DNA of 64,000 bases from Halobacteriales archaeon YIM A00010 (GTDB lineage Archaea > Halobacteriota > Halobacteria > Halobacteriales > Haloarculaceae): the NCBI GenBank assembly GCA_025041175.1, contig JAKCFJ010000004.1, forward strand, positions 434,001-498,000, in the 5' to 3' direction. The notes below the pieces were generated by a model. That model was not told the DNA's origin. It searched no databases and was given only the letters and a program-made list of their open reading frames with translations. A program made the position numbers and the translations under genes. How positions within the stretch are numbered: the first letter of the stretch is position 1; each line of letters opens with the position of its first letter. Below, in pieces: positions 46,807-56,434 of this stretch.

Positions 46807-46892
46807 ACAGAACCTATATAATTAACCAGTATGCGAAAGGGTATTCATAATATAGCCACTATCCTTTCCCTACATCGGACGCCAGTTGCTAT

Positions 46893-47672
46893 ATGGTCAG
46901 TGAGTCCGCCTACGACAGACCGACTGAGGTCGATGCAGCGACCGGTGACCAAGCAGCCCGAACGTCCCACGACGGCACTGCCTCCTCCCAGCCGACGGCC
47001 ACACGGGTCACAGCCCGCCTGCCACCCGAGGAATTCGCCCTTGAGGAGACGCTCACTACCATTCCAGATCTGACGGTCGCAGGTGCGTCAGTCGCCACTG
47101 CTGGAGTGACCGATCCCCTCCCATTGGTGTGGTTCCAGACGGCTGATACCGAGGCGCTAGCGGCCGCGCTCGACTCCGATCCAACTGTCACAGCCGCTGA
47201 GGCGCTCGTCCACGCCGACGAGCGCCATCTCTATCGCATGGACTGGGACCGTGACCTTCGCTGGCTGTGTCACCTCTTGCTCACCTCAGAGGGGATTCTC
47301 CTCGACGCCCAGGCGAGCGAGCGCCACTGGCAGGTTGAGCTCCTCTATCCCGGCCGAGAGGCACTGCGGGAGGTCGACAACGGCTGTACGCAATTCAATC
47401 TCTCGCTCGAGATCGACGCCATCCGGACGGTTGCTCCCGAGCAGACGACGCAGTATGGCCTGACGCCCGACCAGTATGAGGCGCTCACAGTGGCCTGCCA
47501 GATGGGCTACTTCACAGTACCACGGGAAGTCGCCCTCGAAGAGGTCGCCGACGAGGTTGGCATCTCCCATCAAGCCCTCTCCGAACGCTTGCGCCGGGGC
47601 CACGAGACCCTCATCGCCACCGTGCTTGGCGGGAAGGCACCGACACTGGCTGGCTCCTCGATCACTGAGTAA
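46893..47672 (+). CDS. HTH_10 transcription regulator
   Basis: 259 residues. An N-terminal disordered acidic tail is followed by a Bat-type sensor-like domain (about 38-185) and HTH_10 (LTPDQYEALTVACQMGYFTV, EEVADEVGISHQALSERLRR). It starts 86 bp after the large sensor-regulator and ends 17 bp before the next, broken, HTH_10 gene. Probably arose by tandem duplication. Confidence 0.88.
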   Translation: MVSESAYDRPTEVDAATGDQAARTSHDGTASSQPTATRVTARLPPEEFALEETLTTIPDLTVAGASVATAGVTDPLPLVWFQTADTEALAAALDSDPTVTAAEALVHADERHLYRMDWDRDLRWLCHLLLTSEGILLDAQASERHWQVELLYPGREALREVDNGCTQFNLSLEIDAIRTVAPEQTTQYGLTPDQYEALTVACQMGYFTVPREVALEEVADEVGISHQALSERLRRGHETLIATVLGGKAPTLAGSSITE

Positions 47673-47689
47673 CCGTTGGACAGGCCATA

Positions 47690-48336
47690 ATGACCGTTCT
47701 TGCAACGATCGCCATCGACGCGGCTGCCTTCGCCCTCGAGAAAGTGCTGTCGGGTTACAACACACGGATCGAACTCACGCAATTCGTCCCGATCGATGGC
47801 GACCTGCTCCCGTCCTTCTGGGCGGCCCACCCACGATTTCGACGTGGTCGAGACCGCCGTGCGCGACGACGTCCGTATTGCAGACCTGACCCATCTCGGC
47901 GGGACTGTCGAGCACCGGCTCTATCGTATCATGTGGACCACAGACATGGATGGGTTTCTGCGCGCGCTGGCTGAGCACGATCTCATCGTCGAGGAGGCGA
48001 TGGGGACCGATACCGAGTGGGCGTTTCAGCTGCGCGCCCCCGACCGCGAGCCACTCGTCGCCTTCCACACTGCTGTCACGACACCGGCATCCCGCTCGAC
48101 ATCCAGCGGGTCGAGCACAATTCCGACGATCTCGTCCACGGCTATGGCCTCACCGACAAACAACACGCGGCCCTCGTTGTCGCCGTGCTGGCTATTTTGC
48201 TGTGCCCCGTGAGGCGATCGTAACCGAGTTGGCCGAGAGGATGAAGATCAGCCGCCAGACGTATACCCGCCGCCTCCAGCGGGGGCTAGACACTGTCCAT
48301 GCACAGACTGCGCTCGCCGACACTGATCTCGGATAG
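47690..48336 (+). pseudogene. HTH_10 regulator with three frameshifts
   Basis: The protein can be followed through frame changes at about 47827, 48075 and 48195: start TVLATIAIDAAAFALEKVLS, then RIADLTHLGGTVEHRLYRIM, then YGLTDKQHAALVVAVLA and finally GYFAVPREAIVTELAERMKI followed by SRQTYTRRLQRGL, the HTH_10 end. It is therefore a dead copy of the upstream gene type. Confidence 0.75.
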
Positions 48337-48500
48337 GTTGCCCCCGTGCGTACTGTCGCTTAGTGATCCCCGCCCGAGTGGGGCGGTCTGCCGCTGGTCT
48401 CTGCGGAGCACGGTACTGGACGTTTCGGTCGCATATACTTCAACGGGGTGCATGTGCTCGTGCAATTAATGAGTGTGGGGCACACCTAGCCGATGTATCG

Positions 48501-48725
48501 ATGGTGGACTCATCTCACCGACCACACCGTGATCGTTCGTCTGCACCGACAGCGACGTGTCCATTTTGCGGGACACAGGTAGCCCAGCAGTATCCGCGCC
48601 ATCGCATCACGCTTGAAGACGAGGCTGACACCGTTTCGACCCGCATCGTCAACCGACGATTGTGCGCGGAGTGCTGGGACGCCCTGTATCCCGTCCTCGC
48701 GGAGACGGCTACCAGCCACCAGTGA
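48501..48725 (+). CDS. Small zinc-ribbon protein
   Basis: 74 residues from the ATG at 48501. Two Cys pairs, CPFCG at about 23-27 and CAEC near residue 58, bind one zinc. The region between reads QQYPRHRITLEDEADTVSTR. A longer frame starting at 48363 adds Cys-poor sequence and no family signal. Haloarchaeal proteins of this type often sit beside regulators; function unknown. Confidence 0.6.
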   Translation: MVDSSHRPHRDRSSAPTATCPFCGTQVAQQYPRHRITLEDEADTVSTRIVNRRLCAECWDALYPVLAETATSHQ

Positions 48726-50161
48726 GCATGAGCCGACGCTCCACACGGCACTGGACTGTCCGCCAGCCTGCTCGGAATGAGTCCCCTCCGGGGAGCGACC
48801 CACTGTGCGCGAGTGGACGAGCGCGGCAACGGCCCAGTCATGGGGCTGGTCACTGTGACGGTACTGCTTGAACTGGACCGGCCCACGGCCTACCGGAAGG
48901 AGCTATAGGCGTTCCTCCGGATGTGAGCAGGGAGCGTGGCGGATGGACGAGCAACGCAACGCTCGATGAGAGCCGCCCTCACTGTCGTTTCGGCCTTCCT
49001 GACATCCCCTATACGGAGGAAACGCCTATAGCACGGAGACAGCAACATCTCGCGCTATTGCCTGGAATACGAGTGGATGGCTAGGGCAGACCGGGTTGCT
49101 GACCGGAGCGCAGTAGCGATCGAGCACGCGGTCGAAACCGCCACGATATCGACAGCATTCGCATTCCCCCCGACGTAGAACCACCGCGCCCGCTCCAACG
49201 GAACTAAGACAGCCCATTCTCGAGCAGAGGACACCCTAGAGACATCCATGGCGTGGGTGGACAGAGCCACGCGTTCGGCGTGGTCCTCACCTGTCGTGTC
49301 TGGTTACAGATCGCCACCACTCGACGGCTTGAGAGGGGTTGCACCGCAATTCGCGACGATGACCGATGGCAATAGACGTGAGACGACGGACAGGGCCAAG
49401 CGAGCAGGACGGGGAGGACGTCATTCAACAGTAGTGAGGATGTCTGTAACGCTCTCAGCGCGTTTTTCGGCCGTGATATGCGAATACACGTCTGGGGCCA
49501 TCTGGAGCGAGCGGTGGGGTGAGCGTGTCGTCCGAGTCACGCTCGTCAGTTCAGTAGCGGAGGAGTATGAATCACCAGAGCGCTCTATGGAGGGAGAGAC
49601 AGTAGTACCGACCGCACCAGGCCGTCATGTGATACTACGACGCACAACACCGTCGAGATCGTGAGACGGTCCGTGACCACGCGGATCCGTCGGCTCCCCC
49701 TGCAGCCGTTGTGTTGCTGCCAGCGAAGACTGCTGCCGACTGACTCATAGATGGCGGGGGCATGCTGACGGCCCATGATTGCCTCGACCACGGGCGGCTG
49801 ATTGACGCTTCCATCGAGACCGTCAACCTGCTACTCCCGGACACGAGATGTACAGCGGCTGAACAATTAGCGGCAGGTTATGTCGGTCGCCACCACGAGC
49901 GTACGACAGCCCATCGCGATGACAGCCGCGGGATCAGGATTACTCACGGGCCCTGTGAACCCCTGCGACCATAACCACCCACGCCCCAGCGAGCACTCCG
50001 TCATGCACCCGAGATCGAGGACGGTCTCCCGGGAGAGCACGAACGTGCGAGAGGCGGCAACGTCGAGGTGCTCGATCAGACACTTATCGTGGTCGGCACG
50101 CAAATCGGCGGCCGCTGCCCAGCTCACATCGGTGGACTACGGATGGACACGTAAGCAATCT
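48726..50161. other. 1.4-kb stretch with no supported gene, containing a MITE-like unit
   Basis: Frames on both strands are short and of mixed quality. A minus frame at 49867-50127 (SRETVLDLGCMTECSLGRGW...) might be a remnant. The clearest structure is the inverted-repeat unit at 48902-49032. Confidence 0.4.
48902..49032. mobile_element. MITE-like element, 131 bp
   Basis: Left end GCTATAGGCGTTCCTCCG (48902-48919) and right end CGGAGGAAACGCCTATAGC (49014-49032) are inverted repeats with one base missing on the left. No coding capacity. This is the form of a miniature inverted-repeat element moved by a transposase elsewhere in the genome. Confidence 0.55.
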
Positions 50162-50317
50162 ATGAGGGTTACCGTACGACAGCCAGAATGGGACACACCA
50201 TCATGCCCGGTTTGTGACGCTGCGTTCCCGACAGATTCGTCATTCTTTTTTCGCTGGCGATTAAAGCGACTAGTAGGAATCAGTGAACCATTCACTCATG
50301 AGTCGGTACGCTTCTGA
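50162..50317 (+). CDS. Small hypothetical protein with one CPVC pair
   Basis: 51 residues, ATG at 50162 to TGA at 50315-50317 (VTVRQPEWDTPSCPVCDAAF...). One Cys pair only, basic C-terminal half. It ends 28 bp before the membrane protein gene and could be its operon partner. Coding status uncertain. Confidence 0.3.
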   Translation: MRVTVRQPEWDTPSCPVCDAAFPTDSSFFFRWRLKRLVGISEPFTHESVRF

Positions 50318-50344
50318 ACACATTATGATATTGAAATAAGTGCA

Positions 50345-51454
50345 ATGAATGGCAGTACTGACGAGTTACGTTCGGCCCTCACACGTCCCGGAGAGCATTC
50401 CGTGGTGCGATGGATCCTGCTTACAGGCCCACGGGCGGGCGTTATGTTCGCACTTATGTTCATCGTATTCATCGCTCTTCTCGGCTTGGCAGTAGTGAGG
50501 CCCGTCGGGATGAGTGATTTACTCAATGAAACAAACGCCGTAAAAACGTTATTCAGTAACCTTCTCAGCGGTGCCATTCTCCTCGTCTCCATCGTTGTTT
50601 CGATCAATTCAGTGGTTCTTTCACAAGAGATAACTGATCTTGAGAATCAACAGGATCGTATTGCTGCCTCACTCGAGTACCATGAGCATATTGAGAGTTT
50701 TATCGAAGCCGATATTACACCAGCACGGCCAGCGGATTTCTTAAATGCGGTACTATATGCGATTTCTCGCCATGTCCAATTGCTGGCCCAGCTCGCGACA
50801 GACAACACAAACGATGAGTTCCAGGAGGAGGTGGAAGCATTCGCCGATCAAGTAGCTGAAGACATCGAACAAGCACGCCACACGCTCACTACTGCCCAGT
50901 TCGGATCGATCCAAGTGCTCCTAGCCGGGCTGAACTACAATTACTCAGGCCAACTCCACACAGTCCGAGGCCTCCAGCGCAAATACGAGACCGAACTTCG
51001 TGACGAGGAAGAGGAGGTGATAACCACTATCATAGATATTCTTACATACGTTGGCTCCGGCCGTGAGTACTTCAAATCGCTGTATTATAAGCAGGAGCTG
51101 GCGCGGCTTTCGGGCCGGTTACTGATCGTCTCATTACCCGTTATCGTGTTCACGTCGTACGTGATGTTGGCTCTCGATGCCAATCTGTTACCCGATATTT
51201 CACTGTTCAGAGTGTCTCCTCTCCTGCTCTTCGTCTCATTCGCCTATACAATAGCTCTCGCCCCATATATTATCTTGACAGCGTACATTATGCGAGCGAC
51301 GACGATTACTCTCCGGACTCTCGCTGCAGGGCCGTTTATTCTGCAAGAAGGAAGCGATATCGACTCTCTTGCCGGACGCACATCCAAACCATCACGTGTG
51401 TGGGAGAAACCATCACGTGAGTGGGAACTAACAGAGCGTACTGATGACGATTGA
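50345..51454 (+). CDS. Haloarchaeal membrane protein of unknown function
   Basis: 369 residues with four predicted membrane segments: two near the N-terminus (about 28-52 and 70-92) and two near 258-280 and 288-318. Between them lies a long soluble, acidic and helical part (EITDLENQQDRIAASLEYHE, QEEVEAFADQVAEDIEQARH). This resembles haloarchaeal proteins often annotated only as membrane proteins. It precedes the antiporter gene by 108 bp on the same strand, so a role in ion transport or its control is possible. Confidence 0.75.
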   Translation: MNGSTDELRSALTRPGEHSVVRWILLTGPRAGVMFALMFIVFIALLGLAVVRPVGMSDLLNETNAVKTLFSNLLSGAILLVSIVVSINSVVLSQEITDLENQQDRIAASLEYHEHIESFIEADITPARPADFLNAVLYAISRHVQLLAQLATDNTNDEFQEEVEAFADQVAEDIEQARHTLTTAQFGSIQVLLAGLNYNYSGQLHTVRGLQRKYETELRDEEEEVITTIIDILTYVGSGREYFKSLYYKQELARLSGRLLIVSLPVIVFTSYVMLALDANLLPDISLFRVSPLLLFVSFAYTIALAPYIILTAYIMRATTITLRTLAAGPFILQEGSDIDSLAGRTSKPSRVWEKPSREWELTERTDDD

Positions 51455-51562
51455 CCCCTCGTAGCGTGCGACACCTTCGAGGGCAGCAGTTGCGTCCGCT
51501 ACTCCCAGTAGCGTGACGAGCTCGATCATCCACGATAGAGAGCGCAACCCCACAAATGGGAA

Positions 51563-53779
51563 ATGACAACCCGTCGCTCCCCATTCTTGGCGAGCAAACG
51601 TAATCGTCTTACCAGATGCGGGTGTATCGTCGTCCTGATGGTATTTTCGGGGGTCCTTGCGCCTGGTTTGCCATTCGAAGATCCGGTGACAGTGTTCGCG
51701 CTGGCAATGCTCGTTTTCCTCGTCTTTCCGCTCCTCTTCAAGCAGTTTGATCTCCCGGGGATCACGTCTGTACTGTTGATCGGTGTCATCATCGGTCCTC
51801 ATGTTCTTAACCTCCTCGAGCGAAGTGAGGCGATCATCCTGCTCGGCGAGGTGGGGTTGCTCTACCTTATGTTCATCTCAGGTCTCGAGATCGATCTCAA
51901 CGATTTTTTAGACAATCCGACGCGAAGCGGCGTATTTGCGCTAATAACGTTCTCGTTACCGATGCTCCTCGGTGCGATCAGTGGCGTCCTCGTTCTTGGG
52001 TTCTCCCTCACCGCAGCGATCCTCTTTGCCTCGCTGTTTTCCTCTCATACGATCCTCGGCTATCCAGTGGTGAATCGGTTGAATATCGTCAAAAACGAGG
52101 CGCTCACCACAGCGATCAGCGGCACAATCCTCACCGATACGGTTGCGCTGCTCATCCTCGTCGTTATTGAAACCCTCCACTCACAGAGTACCGTCGGGTT
52201 CTTGTTTTGGGGACAGTTTGTGCTCAAGCTGCTCGTGTTCTTTGGAGGGGTTTGGGTAGCAGTGCCGCGAATCGGTCGGTGGTTCTTCCGCAATATTGAC
52301 GAGGAGAGCTACTTCGAGTTCTTGTTTGCGATGGCAGTGCTCTTCGGGACGGCCTATCTCGCACAGGTCGTCGGGGCAGAGCCTATCATCGGTGCGTTTC
52401 TCGCTGGCCTCACGATGAACCGGCTTATTCCCTCCACGGGCACCCTTCAGAATCGAATCGACTTCATGGGTGATGCGCTGTTTATCCCGTTTTTCTTCCT
52501 CTCGACCGGTATGATCGTCCAACCGAGCCTCTTCTTACGGGGCATCCAGCCATGGTTGGTCGCTGGAACGATTCTGATCGTGATGTTCGGCATGAAATTG
52601 GTCGCAGCCTGGGGGACCGGCCGCATCTATGGATATGAGCGCGCCGAGTGGCTCACGATGTACGGACTGTCGACGGGACAAGCCGCTGCTGCTCTCGCGG
52701 TCGCCACTATCGGAGTCACTATCGGAGTATTCGACCAGGCCATCGTCAACGGCGTAGTATTGATGATCCTCGTCACAGGCATGGTGAGTCCATATCTCTC
52801 AGCGCGATACGGGCGAGCGATCGTCGAAATGGAAGAGCAAGCCGAGTACGAACCGAGCGAGGCCCCGGAACGTATCCTTATCCCGCTCACCGAGTACACG
52901 GATAACACGGACACACTTCTCGATCTTGCGATGCTATTACGCGGATCGAGCTCGGACGAACCGATTCGTGCGCTGACCGTCGTCGAGCGTGAAGGCCAGC
53001 AACTCGATATCGACGAGCGATACACCAGTACAGGACAACCGGAAGCGGATAGCGGGAGTCCAGATGATCAACAATCAGACAAGACAGAAGCCGAGGTGGC
53101 CGAGGCCGAGGAGACGCTCGAAGCGACCGAAGAACAGGCGGCGAGCGCTGAAGTGCCAATCGATACCCAGACGCGGATTGAGGAGAGCGTCGTCAGTGGC
53201 ATTGTCGGGGCCATTGAGGAAAACCGAATTACGACTGTCATCATGGGGCGGAATGACCAACGCCGATTCGGCCAGCGGCTGTTCGGTAACACGATCGAGC
53301 AGTTGCTCGACCGGACGACCGAACTCGTGGTCGTAGCGACCCTTACGCAGCCGGTCAACACAGCCGAACGGCTCGTTGTCGTGCTCCCGAGTCGTATCGC
53401 TGCGCATCCTGGTTTTTATGCTGGCGCACATATGGTGAAACAGATGGCGAACCAATTAGGGATCCCACTGCAATATCTGCTCATTGCTGGTGATCAGGAT
53501 CGTTATGAGCAATTGGTCGAGCCAGTTGAGCCAGAGACACCGTTTGAGATCGAATCGATTGGTGGATGGACCCAATTCTGGTCAGGCGGCGACAACCGAT
53601 TCAACGAAAGTGATCTCGTCGTGGCGCTGAGCCCGCGTAAGGGAGCGCGGGGCTGGCAATCGAGTCTTGATGATCTCCCTCAACAACTGGCCCAACAAGC
53701 GCCTGCCAACACAATCGTCATGTATCTCTCCGAGGATACGGATGCGTCGCGGAACCGACGCTTCATGCGAATGGAGTGA
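51563..53779 (+). CDS. Cation:proton antiporter (CPA2) with C-terminal USP-like domain
   Basis: 738 residues. The first 420 form a CPA2-type exchanger with about 12 membrane segments; the TM4 region VKNEALTTAISGTILTDTVA and TM5 AEPIIGAFLAGLTMNRLIP match the NapA/KefB group, where a conserved Asp is needed for exchange. The C-terminal part (about 430-738) is soluble with universal-stress-protein-like halves (RILIPLTEYTDNTDTLLDLA, VSGIVGAIEENRITTVIMGR, then VVVLPSRIAAHPGF). This suggests nucleotide or stress control of Na+/K+ extrusion. The ATG at 51638 is an alternative start. Confidence 0.9.
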   Translation: MTTRRSPFLASKRNRLTRCGCIVVLMVFSGVLAPGLPFEDPVTVFALAMLVFLVFPLLFKQFDLPGITSVLLIGVIIGPHVLNLLERSEAIILLGEVGLLYLMFISGLEIDLNDFLDNPTRSGVFALITFSLPMLLGAISGVLVLGFSLTAAILFASLFSSHTILGYPVVNRLNIVKNEALTTAISGTILTDTVALLILVVIETLHSQSTVGFLFWGQFVLKLLVFFGGVWVAVPRIGRWFFRNIDEESYFEFLFAMAVLFGTAYLAQVVGAEPIIGAFLAGLTMNRLIPSTGTLQNRIDFMGDALFIPFFFLSTGMIVQPSLFLRGIQPWLVAGTILIVMFGMKLVAAWGTGRIYGYERAEWLTMYGLSTGQAAAALAVATIGVTIGVFDQAIVNGVVLMILVTGMVSPYLSARYGRAIVEMEEQAEYEPSEAPERILIPLTEYTDNTDTLLDLAMLLRGSSSDEPIRALTVVEREGQQLDIDERYTSTGQPEADSGSPDDQQSDKTEAEVAEAEETLEATEEQAASAEVPIDTQTRIEESVVSGIVGAIEENRITTVIMGRNDQRRFGQRLFGNTIEQLLDRTTELVVVATLTQPVNTAERLVVVLPSRIAAHPGFYAGAHMVKQMANQLGIPLQYLLIAGDQDRYEQLVEPVEPETPFEIESIGGWTQFWSGGDNRFNESDLVVALSPRKGARGWQSSLDDLPQQLAQQAPANTIVMYLSEDTDASRNRRFMRME

Positions 53780-53796
53780 GCGATGGATAGATTCCA

Positions 53797-53985
53797 ATGA
53801 ATATCACTGATCTCCGTCCACATCGATTCGACGACCGCACTCGTCTCCTATCTCCCTGCGCTATCTGTGGAGAATCAGGCCAGCCAACTGCTGTATGCCA
53901 CGTTCTCCCGCGCTGTATTGACCTGATGAAACAGCGCAGTTTGATTCGTTTAGCGTTTTTCCGTTGTCATCTGGCGGGTGGCTAG
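53797..53985 (+). CDS. Small Cys-rich protein downstream of the antiporter
   Basis: 62 residues starting 17 bp after the antiporter stop. It has CAIC and two more Cys (VCHVLPRC) that could complete a zinc site. Composition is plausible but no family is recognised. Confidence 0.4.
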   Translation: MNITDLRPHRFDDRTRLLSPCAICGESGQPTAVCHVLPRCIDLMKQRSLIRLAFFRCHLAGG

Positions 53986-54152
53986 GCAGTGGTCAAGGCT
54001 CGTCATCTAGCGAGCCGACAGTGATCGCCGGAACAGTGGCAGCCATTCGGCCCGGCGGTGGAGGGGAAGGGAACGGCCGATGGTCGTTGCCCTATATCTT
54101 CGGTGGCCGTGTTCTAGCGGGAGTGAGCCGCTAACTGGGGATGAATACACTC

Positions 54153-54338
54153 TCAGATATTGGGATCGAGGCGTGGGCAGTCGTCGATATGAAAATCGTC
54201 TGGGATCGTTTGTACTGGGCCGTGCTCGGCATCGTCAGTTTGGGCGACGTGTTGTTGCATGCTTTGGCCGACAACTGGTATGCCACAGTACATGCATGCG
54301 TGTAGGGCGTCAGGATCGGCCGGGACATGGGCCCCCAT
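54153..54338 (-). CDS. Small zinc-finger protein (C2H2-like)
   Basis: 61 residues from the ATG at 54336-54338. The central CMYCGIPVVGQSMQQHVAQT has the C-x2-C ... H spacing of small haloarchaeal zinc fingers, and the acidic tail contains DDFHIDDCPRLD. A strong TATA-like CTTTTTTATATC at 54358-54369 lies about 20-30 bp upstream, giving a leaderless transcript. Stands alone. Confidence 0.6.
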   Translation of the reverse strand: MGAHVPADPDALHACMYCGIPVVGQSMQQHVAQTDDAEHGPVQTIPDDFHIDDCPRLDPNI

Positions 54339-55054
54339 GGATGATGATGAGTAGGATGATATAAAAAAGTAAGTACCGGAACCTACCTGTTGTCAGCCAT
54401 TTCTATGCTGTCCTATCGACTTTCATGGTGATAGACGAGCTGTTCGTGGCCTACTGAGAGCCCGTCGCTGCATCGACCAGTCTCCTGTCACCCACTGCTG
54501 CCGGGAATAGAGGGGCAGTCAGTACTGGTCGTGACTACACCACGCCGCGGGTGTTCACGGACGGCTGTGGCATCGAGCAGGGGTGGGGGTGTCGATCGGG
54601 GTCGGCGCGATCGTGGACCATTCCTCGGAATGTGATCACGACAGGAGGACTCCAGCCTCTTGCCCTTCTCGCGCTGGAAACTGCGTCTGTCACCCCTCTC
54701 GTATGACAACCGCATTGCCAACAACAGGTTGTTTGCGCTCGGCGTTTTCGCGGTCTTGCTCTCGCTCGCGTCTGTTCTTGGCGTTCTCTGATGCTCCTTA
54801 CAGCACCAGAAGCACGACAGCGAGCGCCGCGAGCATGAGCCCCACAGCAAGAGCGATCTGTACGCGGCGATCCGTAAGGGTAGCCCTGAACCGCTGTGAG
54901 TCCTCCTCTCCGACAGAGCGGACTTCCTCGACTATGATCGAGCAGCGACTTCGGGTGCGTGAAACGAAACACCGCCAGCGACGGCAACTCGTTGTCTTTC
55001 TCTGATGCTAGTAGTGATGTCCGCTCACCTGTCTTTGTAGATGATGCAGTGGAG
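54339..55054. other. Stretch with remnants only
   Basis: On the minus strand, VRSVGEEDSQRFRATLTDRR followed by a hydrophobic tail (LAVGLMLAALAVVLLVL) ends at about 54799. It looks like the end of a small single-pass membrane protein, but no intact start is found in that frame. Other frames are Arg-rich shadows. Confidence 0.35.
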
Positions 55055-55309
55055 CTAGTCATCCTTCTCGTTATCCTGCCCCTCCTTCCGATGGACGAGC
55101 TTGAAGTGCACATCTCCTCTTCCAGAGACCTTGTAGTCGGCCACTTCTCCGACGACATAGTCATGCTGATGCAGACTGCTTGTTCCGTTGATCAGGGTTT
55201 TAATCTCAGTCGTGCGTGAGTCAACGGAGGTGATCTCCGCGTCCAGGCCGACTGTGTCCCGTACGGCTTTCAGTTCTGTAAGGGCCTCCAGCTCTCTGTG
55301 ATTCGACAC
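55055..55309 (-). CDS. Small hypothetical protein
   Basis: 84 residues from a GTG at 55307-55309. Acidic, mixed alpha/beta prediction (ELKAVRDTVGLDAEITSVDS, then DYKVSGRGDVHFKLVHRKEG). A TATA-like TTTAATATATTG at about 55330-55342 supports the start. No recognised domain. Confidence 0.55.
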   Translation of the reverse strand: MSNHRELEALTELKAVRDTVGLDAEITSVDSRTTEIKTLINGTSSLHQHDYVVGEVADYKVSGRGDVHFKLVHRKEGQDNEKDD

Positions 55310-56434
55310 TCATTAATCCCATATGATTTCAATATATTAAAACTATAGATCAACTATCAGCTATTGGTACGGGACTATATCGTCCGAGTGCATGTCTACC
55401 CAACGAGAGCTCGCACAATCGGCATGGATGGAAATGAAGCTCCACGAGGGCGGGAGGTCCGTTGACTATTGGGAATGGAACGGGAGAGAGTGATTGCCGA
55501 TAGTCACCGCCCGGCCCGCCTTCATACAAATTTCATTCTCGCATAGATAAATATTTGGACTAGAAAGGATACTATATATCTGGAGCACACGAGAGGGACC
55601 ATGCCCCGACGTCTGCCATCGATCGTCAGGGGAACCGTGGCCCCAGTGCTTCGGAGGTGATCGATGGCGAGCGAATGGACACGAAACAGGAGTGGCTATC
55701 CGACCGGGAGAGGGCTATGGGCCTGGGAACGGATCAATGGTATGGGTATTGCCCCTGGTTCCCCGGCAGTAGATGGTCCAACAGGCTGAATAAAAGCCGT
55801 TTGGCAGGCGTATGCAAGATGCGTGACGAGCAAGAGAGCGGAAGCCTCCTATTAGGCGGGATACGACCCACCAGCAGGAACAACGGGAAGCGGAGCGTAG
55901 CGAGCATTGTCTCGATCGCTGCCCGAGCAGCCCCCGATAGCCACCGTCCGAACCCGGTTCGATAATTTGACTGCCGAAAGAGAGATTGATTGCCCCACCA
56001 CCGAAAGTGGAGAGACACTCGTGGTTGAACATGCGAGAGGTCCAGCCTTCGAGATATCAACTATGACTTCTTACATCGGTATTGAGCTGCTCCTAGAGAT
56101 TCTGTGATACGACCAAGTAGTTACTTTGGCGACCGAATTACGAGAAGAGACGGATTTCCAAAGTCAATACTTCCTCTCTTCGCTTTCTACCGAGATAACC
56201 CAGTCAGAGCGTCACTATCTAGCGAAACTATACCGAAGCTACAATTAGCTACCTTTCCATACACATAATATATTTGTTTGGTATATAAATTATGCCAACC
56301 GTTAATAAATTAGAAAATATTTTCTCTGTTTCGACTAAAATGGCGGCGTTAGGTTGTGCTAAACGTGGATCTATATCGCAAGCAACGATATTTTACGAAT
56401 AGGAGTATAATTAGTACTCAGTGAGACTACGGTT
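55310..56434. other. 1.1-kb stretch without a supported gene
   Basis: A 33-codon frame at 55392-55493 (MSTQRELAQSAWMEMKLHEG...) has fair composition but no other support. From 56240 to 56434 the DNA is AT-rich and holds the promoter of the NRAMP-like gene. Confidence 0.4.

Noticed and set aside
55392-55493. 33-codon frame (MSTQRELAQSAWMEMKLHEG...)
   Set aside because: Fair composition and a weak TATA-like box, but too short to support without conservation or expression data.
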